Assembly: GCF_050948175.1 (NCBI RefSeq)
Contig: NW_027490250.1
Coordinates: 372,001-436,000, forward strand
Origin: Xylocopa sonorina
Lineage: Eukaryota > Arthropoda > Insecta > Hymenoptera > Apidae
Length of the DNA stretch: 64,000 nucleotides
Reading direction: 5' to 3'
Positions 40,401-51,603 of this stretch are shown here, piece after piece. How positions within the stretch are numbered: the first letter of the stretch is position 1; each line of letters starts with the position of its first letter. Made by a program: the position numbers and the translations under genes. The notes beneath the pieces are model-generated. The model worked only from the letters and a program-made list of their open reading frames with translations. It did not search any database and had not been told where the DNA came from.

Positions 40401-42997
40401 TCTAATGCTTCTTAAATCGCCATATTACATCTCATTTCTATGTTTCATGGAAAGATATAATATTCATTGTGAAGAGTTATGTATACCTCGTATTCGCTTA
40501 AAATAAATGCAAATGCGACACTTCCTTGCTAGGAAATAGCGTTGGTAGATGTCTACGAATCGAAGCAATAGAGTTCTAATGCTACTTAAATCGCCATATT
40601 ACATCTCACTTCTATGTTTCATGATAAGATATAATATTCATTGCGAAGTGTCATGTATTCCTCGCATACACTTCAATTGAATGTACATGCAACACTTCCT
40701 TGCTAGGAAATAGCGTTTGCAGATGTCTACGTATCGAAGCAATAGAGTTCTAATGCTTCTTAAATCGCCATATTACATCTCATTTCTATGTTTCATGGAA
40801 AGATATAATATTCATTGCGAAGTGTCATGTATACCTCGTATTCCTTTCAAAATAATGTAAATGCGACACTTCCTTGGTAGTAAGTAGCGTTTGCAGATGT
40901 CTACGTATCGAACCAATATGTTTCTAATGCTTCCTTAATCGCCATATCGCATCTCATTTCTACGTTCCATGATAAGATATAATATTCATTGTGCAGTGTT
41001 ATGTATATCTCGTCTATACTTCAAAAGAATGTAAATGCGACACTTCCTTGCTAGGAAGTAGCGTTTGCAGATGTCTACGTATCGAAGCAATAGTGTTCTA
41101 ATGCATGTTAAAACGCGATATCGCGTCTCAGTTCTATGTCTCAGGATAAGATATAATATTCATTGCGAAGTGTTATGTATTCCTCCTCTGCACTTCAAAT
41201 GAATGTAAATGCGACACTTCCTTGCCAGGAAATAGCGTTTGTAGATGTCTACGTATCGTAGTAGTAGAATTCTAATGCTTTTCAAAACGCGATATCGCCA
41301 CTCATTCCTATGTTTCATGATAATATATAAAATTCATTGTGGAGTGTTATATATACCTTGTACTCACTTCCAAAGGATGTAAATGCGACACTTCCTTGCC
41401 AGGAAATACTGTTTGCAGATGTCTACGTATCGAAGCAATAGAGTTTTAATGCTTCTTAAATCGCCATATTACATCTCACTTCTATGTTTCATGATAAGAT
41501 ATAATATTCATTGCGAAGTGTCATGTATACCTCGTATTCGTTTCAAAAGAATGTAACTGCGACACTTCCTTGCTTGGAAGTAGCGTTTGCAGATGTCTAC
41601 GTATCGAAGCAATAGAATCCTAATGCTTCTTAAATCGTCATATCACATCTCATTCCTATGTTTCATGATAAGATATAATATTCATTGCGAAGTGCCATGT
41701 ATACCTCGCATACACTTCAATTGAATGTAAATGCGACACATCCTTGCTAGGAAATAGCGTTTGCAGAAGTCTACGTATCGTAGAAACAGAGTTCTAATGC
41801 TTCTTAAAACGCGATATCGCATGTCATTTCTATGTTTCATGATAATATATAATATTCATTGCGAAGTGCCATGTATAACTCGCATACACTTCAATTGAAT
41901 GTACATGCAATACTTCCTTGCTAGGAAATAGCGATTGCAGATGTCTACGTATCGAAGCAATGGAATTCTAATGCTTCTTAAATAGCCATATTACATCTCA
42001 TTTCTATGTTTCATGGAAAGATATAATATTCATTGTGAAGTGTTATGTATACCTCGTATTCACTTAAAATGAATGCAAATGCGACACTTCCTTGCTAGGA
42101 AATAGCGTTTGCAGATGTCTACGTATCGTAGCATTAGATTTCTAATGCTCCTCTATACGCGATATCGCTACTCATTACTGTGTATCATGATAATACTATG
42201 ATATTCATTGTGCAGTGTTATGTATATCTCGTCCATACTTCAAAAGAATGTAAATGCGACACTTCCTTGCTAGGAAGTAGCGTTTGCAGATGTCTACGTA
42301 TCGAAGCAATGGTGTTCTAATACATCTTAAAACGCGATATCGCGTCTCAGTTCTATGTCTCATGATGAGATATAATATTCATTGCGAACTGTTATGTATT
42401 CCTCGTCTGCACTTCAAATGAATGTAAATGCGACACTTCCTTGCTAGGAAACAGCGTTTGCAGAAGTCTACGTATCGAACCAATAGATTTCTAATGCTTC
42501 TTAAATCGCCATATTACATCTCATTTCTATGTTTCATGGAAAGATATTATATTCATTGTGCAGTGTTATGTATATCTCGTCTATACTTCAAATGAATGTA
42601 AATGCGACACTTCCTTGCTAGGAAATAGCGTTTGCAGATGTCTACGTATCGAAGCAATAGAATTCTAATGCTTCTTAAATCGTCATATCGCATCTCATTT
42701 CTATGTTTCATGATTAGATATAATATTCATTGCGAAGTGTCATGTATACCTCGTATTCCTCTCAAAAGAATGTGAATGCGACACTTCCTTGCTTGGAAGT
42801 AGCGTTTGCAGATGTCTACGTATCGAAACAATAGGGTTCTAATGCTTCTTAAATCGCCATATTACATCTCATTTCTATGCTTCATGATAAGGTATAATAT
42901 TCATTGCGAAGTATCATGTATACCTCGTATTCCTTTCAAAAGAATGTAAATGCGACACTTCCTTGCTAGGAAGTAGCGTTTGCAGATGTCTACGTAT
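34471..42997 (+). repeat. Large satellite block B (about 8.53 kb, 49 monomers)
   Basis: Block B is a near-identical partner of block A. It has one copy of the 11-monomer segment but an additional 8-monomer (1392-bp) unit: ttagcaaaag is at 30971 in A and at 38106 and 39498 in B. After 39.5 kb the A-to-B offset becomes 8527 (gaagagttatg 31944 and 40471). Subtracting the extra unit gives 7135 bp, the same base length as A. Similarity ends at about 42997, where B reads cgaaccaatagattt and A reads cgaagcaatagagtt. Differences seen between blocks include gcaacactt versus gcgacactt (35297) and ggagtg versus gaagtg (35945). Confidence 0.9.
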
Positions 42998-42999
42998 CG

Positions 43000-45900
43000 A
43001 ACCAATAGATTTCTAATGCTTCTTAAATCGCCATATCGCATCTCATTTCTATGTTTCATGAGAAGATATAATATTCATTGCGAAGTGTCATGTATACATC
43101 GTATTCCTTTCAAAAGCATGCAAACGAGACACTTCCTTGCCAGGAAATAGCGTTTGTAGACGTCTACGTATCGTAGTAATAGTATTCTAATGCTTCTCAA
43201 AACGCGATATCGCTTCTCATTTCTATGTTTCATGATAGTATGTAATATTCATTGCGAAGTGTCATGTATACCTCGCATACACTTAAAACGAATGCAAATG
43301 CGACACTTCCTTGCTAGGAAATAGCGTTTGCAGATGTCTACGTATCGAAGCAATAGATTTCTAAAGCTTGCTAATTCGGGATATCGAATCTCATATCTAT
43401 GTTTCATGATAATATATAATATTCATTGCGAAGTGTCATGTATACCTCGCGTACACTTCAAACGAATGTAAATACGACACTTCCTTGCTAGGAAATAGCG
43501 TTTGCGCATGTCCACGTATCGTAGCATTAGTGCTCTAATGCTTCTCAAAACGCGACAGCGTTTCTCATTTCTATGTTTCATGATAGTATATAATATTCAT
43601 TGCGTAGTGTTATGTATACCTCGCATACACTTCAATTGAATGTACATGCGACACTTCCTTGCTAGGAAATAGTGTTTGCAGATGTCTACGCATCGAAGCA
43701 ATAGAATTCTAATGCTTCTTAAATCGTCATATCGCATCTCATTTCTATGTTTCATGATAAGATATAATATTCATTGTGCAGTGTTTTGTGTATCTCGTCT
43801 ATACTTCAAATGAACGTAAATGCGACACTTACTTGCTAGGAAATAGCGTTTGCAGATATCTACGTATCGTGGCATTAGAGTTCTAATGCTTCTTAAATCG
43901 CCATATTACATCCCATTTCTATGTTTCTTGATAAGATATAATATTCATTGTGCAGTGTCATGTATACCTCGCAAACAATTCAATAGAATGTAAATGCGGC
44001 ACTTCCTTGCTAGGAAATAGCGCTTGCAGATGTCTGCGTATCGTAGCATTACGGTTCTAACGCTTATAAAAACGGGATATCGCATCTCATTTCTATGTTT
44101 CATGATAAGATATAATATTCATTGCGAAGCATCATGTATACCTCGTCTACACTTCAAACGAATGTAAATGTGACTTTTCCTTGCTAGGAAATAACGATGG
44201 CAGATGTCTACGTATCGAAGCAATAGTGTCCTAATGCTTCTTAGAAAGCGATATCGCATCTCATTTCTATGTCCCATGATGAGATATAATATTCATTGCG
44301 AATTGTTATGTACTCCTCGTCTACACTTCAAACGAATGTAAATGCGACTCTTCCTTGCTAGGAAATAACGATGGCAGATGTCTACGTATCGAAGCAGCAG
44401 AGTTCTAATGCTTCTTAAAACGCGATATCGCATCTCATTTCTATGCTTCATGATAAGATATAATATTCATTGCGAAGTGTTACGTACTCCTCGTATTTAC
44501 ACCAAATGAATGTAACTGCGAGATTTTCTTGCTAGGAAGTAGCGTTTCCAGATGTCTACGTATCGAAGCAACAGAGTTGAAAAGCATTCTAAAACGGGTT
44601 ATCGCATCTCATTTCTATGTTTCATGATAAGGTACAATATTCATTGCGAAGTGTTATGTATACCTCGCATACACTTCAAGTGTATATAAATGCGACACTT
44701 CCTTGCTAGAAAATAGCGTATGCAAATATCTACGTATCGTAGCAAAAGAGTTCTAATACTTCTTAAAAAGGCGATATCGCATCTCATTTCTATGTTTCAT
44801 GATAAGATTTGATATTCATTGTGGAGTGATATATACACATCGTATTCAATTCAAAAGAATGTAAATGCGACACTTCCTTGCTAGGAAATAGCGTTTCCAG
44901 ATATCTACGTATCGAGGCAATATAGTACTAATGCTTCTTAAAACGCAATATCGCATCACATATCTATGTTTCATGATAAGATGAAATATTCAGTGCGATG
45001 TGTCACGTATACCTCGCAAACATTTCCAATGAATGTAAATGCGACACTTCCTTGCTAGGAAATAGCGTTTGCAGATGTGTATGTATCGATGAAATATAGT
45101 TCTAATGCTTCTTCAAACGAGATATCGCATCTCATTTCTATGTTTCATGATGAGATATAATATTCATTGCGAAGTGTTATGTATACCTCGCATACACTTC
45201 AAGTGTATGTAAATGCGACACTTCCTTGCTAGGAAATAGCGTTTCCAGATATCTACGTATCGAGGCAATAGAGTTCTAATATTTCTTAAAACGAGATATC
45301 GCATCTCTTTTCTATGTTTCATGATAAGATATAATATTCATTGCGAAGTGTTATGTATACCTCGCATACACTTTAAATTAATGTAAATGCGATACTTGCT
45401 TGCTAGAAAATAGCGCTTACAGATGTCTACGTATCGAAGCAATAGAGTTCTAATATTTCTTAAAACGAGATATCGCATCTCATTTCTATGTATCATGATA
45501 AGATATAATATTCATTGCGAAGTGTTATGTATTCCTCGCATACACTTCAAAAGAATGTAAACCCGACACTTCCTTGCTAGGAAATAGCGATGTCAGATTT
45601 TTACGTAACGAAGCAATAGAGTTCTAATGCTTCTTATTAAGAGTTGACGCATTGTAGTTCTGTGTTTTTTGATAAGATATAATATCCATCGCGAAGCGTC
45701 ATGTATACCTCTTATTCTCTTCGAAGGAATGTAAATGCGACACTTCCTTCCTAGTAAATGGGGTTTCCAAATGTCTACGTATCGTAGAAATAGAGTTCTA
45801 GTGCTTCTCAAGACGGATATCGCAACTCATTTCTATGTGTCAGGATAAGATATAATATTCATTGCGAAGTGTTATGTATACCTCGTCTACAATACCAATG

Positions 45901-47134
45901 AATGTAAATGCGGCACTTCCTTCTTAGGAAATAGCGTTTCCAGATGTCCACGTAAAGAAGCATTAGAGTTCTAATGCTTCTTAGACGCGATATTGCATCT
46001 CATTTCTATGTTTCATGCTATGATATAATATTTGGTGATAAGTGATGTGTATACCTCGTCTACACTACAAATGAATGAAAACGCCACACTTCCTTGCTAG
46101 GAAAATGCGTTTCAAGATATCTACGTATCGAAGCAATAGAGTTCTAATGCTTCTTTAAACGCGATATCGCATCTCATTTCTACGTATCATGATAAGATGC
46201 AATATTCTTTGCGAGGAGCTATGTGGACCTCGTATACACTTCAAAAAAAATGTGAAGGCCACACATCCTTGCTAGGAAATAGTGTTCTCTGATGTCTACG
46301 TACCCAAGCAATAGGGTTCCACTGCTTCTTAAAACGCGATATCGCATCTCATTTCTGGGTTTCAAGATAAGCTATAATATTTATTGGGAAGTGTTATGTA
46401 TACCTCGATTACACATCTAAACATTGCAAACGCCACGCTTCCTTGCTAGGAAATAGCGTTTCCTGATGTCTACGTATCGAAGCAATGTAGTTCTAATGCT
46501 TCCTAGAACGCGATATCGCATCTCATGTATGTTTCATAATAACATATAATATTCATTGCGATGTGTTATGTATACCTCGTCTACACTTCAAAAGAATGGA
46601 AATGCCACACTTCTTGGCTAGGAAATTGAGTTTCTAGATGTCTACGCATCGAAGCAATAGATTTCTAACTCTTTATAAAACGCGATATCGCATATCAATT
46701 TTATTCACATGATAAGATGTAATTTCAATGCAACGCGTTATGTATATCTCCTCTACACATCAAATGAATGTAAATGGATCACTTCCTTGCTACGGAATAT
46801 CGTTTCTATATCTGAAGTTTTAGAAGCAATAGAGTTCTAATGCTTCGTAAAACGCGGCTGCGCATCTTACTTCTATATTTCATGATAAGATGTAATATTC
46901 ATAGCATCGCGTTATGTTTATCTGCTTCTGCATACGAATTGAGTGTGAACCCTATACTTTCTTGCCCTGGGATAGCGTTTCTAGATGTCCAGGTGCCGAA
47001 GCATTTAATTTGTCATGCTTCATGCACATCAAATATTGCATTTCATATAAACAGTTCAAAGTAAGTTAGAAGGTTGTAAAGCTCTATTCATCGCATTATG
47101 CTTATCTGCTTTTGTGCTTTATAATGCTCTGGGA
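43000..47134 (+). repeat. Decaying edge of the forward satellite array
   Basis: Beyond block B, monomers no longer form HORs and become steadily more divergent towards the island. At 43-45 kb they are still near the family consensus. At 45.6-46.7 kb many carry unique changes (for example tcagatttttacgtaacg). At 46.8-47.1 kb only fragments such as gtaatattcatagc, gatagcgtttctag and tattcatcgcattatgc are recognisable. The array ends at about 47134, directly before TGTGAGAAGG. A gradient like this is the expected edge of an array homogenised from its interior. Confidence 0.88.
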
Positions 47135-47726
47135 TGTGAGAAGGTCCTCAACCATCCTTAACCCCCTAAAGAGAAGTCAAAAGTCCAGCGGCCCTGCAGG
47201 TGGGCCGTGGGAGCGCGGCGCGCGAGGCGCTACGCAATTTAAATGATCAGGAGGATCCCCTCAGGGACACCGAAGTGGGCGAGAATAGGAAATCGCCGAA
47301 ATCCACTGACCGATGGACTCAAACAATACCGAAGCCTACAGACCACTCCACCAAGGAGCCCAGAGGAGGATGCAAGAGACCCGAGGACCACCAGCGAATT
47401 CAAGGAACCTGAAGAAGAGAACGTGAGAGCTTATTCGCTTAAGCGTCCCATTTCTTGTGTCGCATATTGTATATTGTATCTTATATCGTGAAGCGAGTTA
47501 TGATACCTGGTAATTTGCGGCGTGTTGCGTAGTTTTCCGTAGCCCTTGTTAGTTAAACCCACGTCGAGACCATAAATAAACATGCCGTGACTTCAGTGTC
47601 TCGCGACCTGAGTGTGTGTACTTGGCTAGGCGTAGTCGAGAGGAGGAGCATTTCGAAGTTTCAAGGGTTGTTCCGCCCCAGGGTTCCCGGGGTCGTGTAG
47701 TCTATCCCTTTGCTACTTTCTGAGCA
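47135..47726 (+). mobile_element. Probable 5' LTR fragment at the array edge
   Basis: This segment starts TGTGAGAAGG right at the satellite edge and ends at the CA of tttctgagca, two bases before a primer-site-like TGGCGCCCAA. It contains an AATAAA signal at 47575-47580 followed by GT-rich sequence, as in an LTR R region, and a TATA-like stretch near 47461-47490. Its 592-bp length suits an LTR. No gag or pol follows, so only the end of the element remains. Two overlapping frames (47200-47491) lie inside it and look like chance translations. Confidence 0.5.
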
Positions 47727-47728
47727 GC

Positions 47729-47739
47729 TGGCGCCCAAG
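47729..47739 (+). promoter_or_regulatory. Possible tRNA-Lys-type primer-binding site
   Basis: TGGCGCCCAA matches the complement of the ten 3'-terminal bases of tRNA-Lys (ending in GGGCGCCA). It sits two bases past the CA that ends the LTR-like segment. The match stops after ten bases (gaaaagttg follows), so it is partial. Confidence 0.4.
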
Positions 47740-49329
47740 AAAAGTTGTACGTGAGAGGATACCTTGGAACGATAGATCGCTTTAGATTAAAGTACGTTTT
47801 ACACCTTAAAGCATTTAGATAATTAACCCCTTGGAGCTTCCCTGACTTACTATATATAGGTTTCCGTCACAACTAATAGGAACCATCACTTTACATAGAT
47901 ATATAGAACACACATAGTTTTAAACGTAGAACTGAGAATTTGAGAACTTACTTTGAAACGTTAGTAGTGAGAAATTCCATCGGATTTCACAGAAATTCAG
48001 AACTTACTTGCTATGAAACATAGGCAGATAAGGGCCATCGCGTTGCTTAGAACTTTAGAACTTGCTTACTTCAACAAAGATTTCTATTGGCTTCGTCCGT
48101 TCTTTTAGAAGAGTTTTTGATAAACCACATAATTTTCACGTTTCTGATATCTTTGAAAGTTCGCGAGATGTAATCGTTTAAGTTTTAAAATGATTACTTA
48201 GTGTGGATTATTATTTAGTAACTCGCTCATAAACGAGTCTGCATAGGATTTAATCCATAAGTTTTTAAGCTTGGAATTTATGCAGTTATTTGTTATTCAC
48301 TTATTGCTCAAACGACAAAGATTGTGACCACTTCAAAATGGTTGACTTTCATCAATTTTCTTAAAAATTGAAATACTACCCAACTGCTTGCATTAAAGTC
48401 TGTAATTAACGCTTTCGAAACATTTTACCTCTTATAGATGAATTCTGGAATTGAAATTGAATGTTTGACTTTTCTAGCTCCTGTTTAGACATCTTTCTAT
48501 TGGAATGTTCAAGTATTTTTCATATTCGTAATTATTAAAAATGTTTTACTTGATTCTTTTATTTAATATTTAGAATTTTCTGAGAAATATTTTTTATCGT
48601 AATGAACTATATAATTGCAATTATAATTCTTTATGAAGTAATAATAACAGAAAGGTATGTATCCATTCTTGTAGTTTTGTAAAGAGTATTTAATCTTACT
48701 ATCTAAAATGAAACATTGAGATCTGCTTACAATCTAATGGAATTTAATTACCTTTTGATTCAAATTCACAATGATAATCTTCCATAGTTCAACAATTTTG
48801 TGAGCTGTCCTCAGGAATCCGCAGCTCAGTACTTATAAAATGAACGACACAAAGAACAGACTAACCAAACGTATTCGAACCGATTTTTCAATACTAATCT
48901 TATCATGTTTAACTTATGCTGCAAACTATTGAAATGCCCTTCGAAAAGTGTTTATTCACAGTGAAGTAAACGGTAAGTATTACGCCTTCCACCACTGTTT
49001 ACAATACGTATGTTTCATTTACTGTCAAAACCGTGAGTATTATCGCCTCTCTTTACTTTTTGTAACCTTCAATGCCTTTATGTTACAGATCGTTAAACTT
49101 GCTTTAAAATGCTCTATTGTATTACGGAAGAATAGACATACCAATTCATTTTAAAAAATGAAGGTAACCTTCATATGTCCAATATAACTCCACTTACAAA
49201 AAAACTATTTTCATCATCGGATGGCCCCTTTGTACTATGCAATTTTATATTAACAAAAACTTCTATGAAACTTATAGTTTCGTGGATATCTGAGGTGCTA
49301 ATTATTACTGCCCCACCCTGTATATTGTT
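47740..49329 (+). other. AT-rich unique DNA, no gene recognised
   Basis: Low-GC single-copy-looking sequence with many short homopolymer runs and no long open frame. A short frame at 48948-49154 has no domain and is probably chance. The only notable structure is the palindrome near 49158, listed separately. Confidence 0.6.
49158..49174. promoter_or_regulatory. 17-bp perfect palindrome upstream of candidate gene
   Basis: ATGAAGGTAACCTTCAT is symmetric about a central A, with eight-base arms. It lies about 155 bp upstream of the candidate coding exon at 49330. It could be a binding site for a dimeric factor, or chance in AT-rich DNA. No known site is assigned. Confidence 0.25.
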
Positions 49330-49844
49330 ATGGATGTGTCCAACAAGGCAACGATGAACAGAGTTAAATTTAATATTATGATGTTTATTATTTTACTTAT
49401 AGTATATTTGTTTTTCTGGAATTTTGCCAAAAAACAATGTTCACGATGTCGACAGATATTTGACTTAGAATTACAAGAGCCAACAATTTCGAAAGTAGAA
49501 TATTACTTTACTTCGCTAACCGAATCATTGCAAACGTTAAGTAAAGTGCGTGCCTTTCAAAACAGTCAGATGCAAATTACGATACAACGTTTCCAAGAAA
49601 TGGTACGTGCCACTGTTTTTTAATTTCCGTTTATTTAATCAAAGGAAATTTAATTGAAATATCCGCAAAATTTGAGGACAAAAGGTTATTGTAATTTTAC
49701 GCAACATATATGATGGTGATAAAGGATAAGTATACGGAACTGAAAATGGAAAGTAGCGAGCAGAAAAAGAAACTGATGGAGCTACAAAGTAGATTGATAC
49801 ATCCGTCAAATGATGATTCTAGGTTAATAAAATCTGTTAATTAA
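49330..49844 (+). CDS. Candidate two-exon small membrane/coiled-coil protein
   Basis: Exon 1 (49330-49602) encodes 91 residues and ends at a good donor (atg|gtacgt). Exon 2 (49725-49844) follows the AG of gataaag, keeps the frame, and adds 39 residues to a TAA. The intron is 122 bp, a usual size for insects. The 130-residue product has a membrane segment at about residues 14-32 (FNIMMFIILLIVYLFFWNF), then a CSRC pair of cysteines. The rest is polar and helical, ending in a Glu/Lys-rich coiled-coil-like stretch (KMESSEQKKKLMELQSRL). A second Met at 49354 could also start it. I do not recognise the family. The acceptor lacks a strong pyrimidine tract, and further exons are possible. It is the only protein-like signal in the island. 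Confidence 0.4.
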
Positions 49845-50470
49845 AGAACTATTGCAAAATCAAGTATAATCAATATTACTTCTGCTCAAAGGCTATAATA
49901 GAATTGGACCGAAATGGGTACAAAACAGGCAATTATATCTATACGTTCTATTCTATGCAAAGGCAAATATTTCAAAGAGAAAAGATGTGTTACTTACAAA
50001 TTACTTATGTTCCTAGATTTCTCACTAATTTAGGCTTCTTGTCTTGCAGAACTTATCATTCATGTAACATGTAAAGGGGTCGAAGTATAGTAAAAGATTT
50101 TTATATTTCATAGCCTCACGTCGATTGGATCACGTAAAATATCGGACATTAATTGCATCTACATCTTCAGACCTTAAATATATAATTGCAACAACATATT
50201 TCATAGCGTTTTAATAACATTTTTCTAATTGTTTATATCTATGTCTAATAAATATATATTAATCGAATAAGTTGCTTTACCTAAGAATAAAAGTATCTGA
50301 GGCTTACAAATCGGAGCATTACATAACAAACGTGCATCACATATATAATATTACATGTAACAAAAGATGAAGACCAAAAAGATCGTACATAAGTTGAATC
50401 CACAATGCGGTCATAGAGATACAGAAACGGCAAAAATTCCAAACAATAATTTAAAAAATTCAAAAAGGGG
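49845..50470 (+). other. AT-rich unique DNA
   Basis: No convincing gene, RNA or repeat is visible. Short frames, including one on the reverse strand at 50281-50463, are consistent with chance in low-GC DNA. Confidence 0.5.
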
Positions 50471-50474
50471 GGAG

Positions 50475-50795
50475 TGAAAATCCATCTCCTTGACGATGAT
50501 AAGGAACAAGTCTGCCTCGTGCACTACAATATCCCAAACAGCCAGCGATTGGCACGCCAATGACAACGGATGGAACGAATTCCGTGACAGAACTGTGCTA
50601 ACAAAGTGCTCCTACTCAGCTTTCGAAATGGCATACTGTTAGTACTGGTGCGGCATTCGTATCACGGCACTATTAAAGCACCGAGATATAGCACACGGGC
50701 TACACGGCCGTGACAATGACACTATCAGCTCACCATAGCTACACGCGTGGTTGTGGCGTAGGCTGACATTTACTAATGGGGAAGCTGTTTCCATA
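50475..50795 (-). repeat. Diverged ~300-bp repeat, reverse copy
   Basis: Read on the minus strand from about 50795, it begins tatggaaacagcttcccc, continues attagtaaatgtcagcc and acgcgtgtagctatggtg, and near the other end has tgtttgggatattgtagtgc. The same order of motifs occurs on the plus strand at about 51275-51560. Its base composition is more balanced than the AT-rich DNA on both sides. The nature of the repeat is unknown. Confidence 0.5.
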
Positions 50796-51274
50796 AAAAT
50801 TATAAGCAAATATGAAAAGTGACTAAACTGTGCAATTTATTTATTTTGATTCCAATATAGATACACCGGCACGAAACAAAGATATAAGAACTCGATTTTA
50901 TTATTTTCTATAAACTAGCTCGATAGGGCGATTTTTCCCATAAAGTCGATAATTACTTTGTCATAAAAATATATACACTTATTTTATATATATTTTCTTC
51001 AATTTATTGTTACAAATTCATGCAATTAAGGGTTACATTAAATACGATGACAGCATGTTATTTCAAAAATTACACAAGGCGAAGTTAGGGACGCAACAGC
51101 ATGAATTTTTATTTTATAAGTAATATTTTTTTTTATAAATAATATTTTTAGTCTATGATGGATTGAAAGAAATATACACGACTCGCTCAATAACTATAAA
51201 TATAGGAAAACGACCATCAAAATGTCTATCAATACTCATATGCTGAACATCTACTGACATCTAACGGTTCTAAT
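50796..51274. other. AT-rich spacer between the inverted pair
   Basis: About 480 bp of very low-GC DNA with tandem ttttttataa-type runs (51111-51150). No gene is seen. Confidence 0.5.
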
Positions 51275-51560
51275 TTGTATGAAAGCACAGGTTCCCCATT
51301 GCCAAATGTGATCCTGCGTCATTGCTGAGGAGATTCATGAACGGAGCGATGATACGCGTGTCACCATGGTGCTGGTGCTGCGCGATTCGCTTGTCTAGAA
51401 CGTGCTGGTAACACGTTCTGGCATTTTAGTCGACGAATCCGGTCACAGACGACTACGAATCAGATGACACTCCTCGGAAGTGGCAATATAGTGCCGGCAC
51501 GGTGTCGATACCATCTTGCCGTTTGTTATCTGGGATGCTTTTTAGTGCATTATTCGGAAT
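51275..51560 (+). repeat. Diverged ~300-bp repeat, forward copy
   Basis: It begins tatgaaagcacaggttcccc, then attgccaaatgtgatcc, acgcgtgtcaccatggtg, and ends with tgttatctgggatgc and tagtgca. This is the same motif order as the reverse copy near 50.5-50.8 kb. It also has a perfect hairpin at 51397-51419: AGAACGTG, a 7-base loop, CACGTTCT. Together the pair forms inverted ends of a roughly 1.1 kb segment. Confidence 0.5.
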
Positions 51561-51603
51561 TGAATTTGAACACATAGCTACTTAATCGCAAATTTGTATG
51601 TAC

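Larger units (their letters stand above)
25173..47134 (+). repeat. 174-bp satellite array, forward block 3
   Basis: About 126 monomers continue the forward array in the same phase as before the retroelement. From about 25.4 to 43.0 kb it consists of large near-identical blocks. From about 43 kb it becomes progressively more divergent and stops at a retroelement-like boundary. The monomer landmarks are the same as upstream. Several short frames are repeated exactly, for example at 26431, 28345 and 35480; these are translations of duplicated satellite and not genes. Confidence 0.97.

Noticed and set aside
2489..47134. CRISPR array interpretation of the regular repeats
   Set aside because: The period is 174 bp with similarity throughout the unit. 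There is no repeat/spacer alternation, no cas genes and a eukaryotic context.
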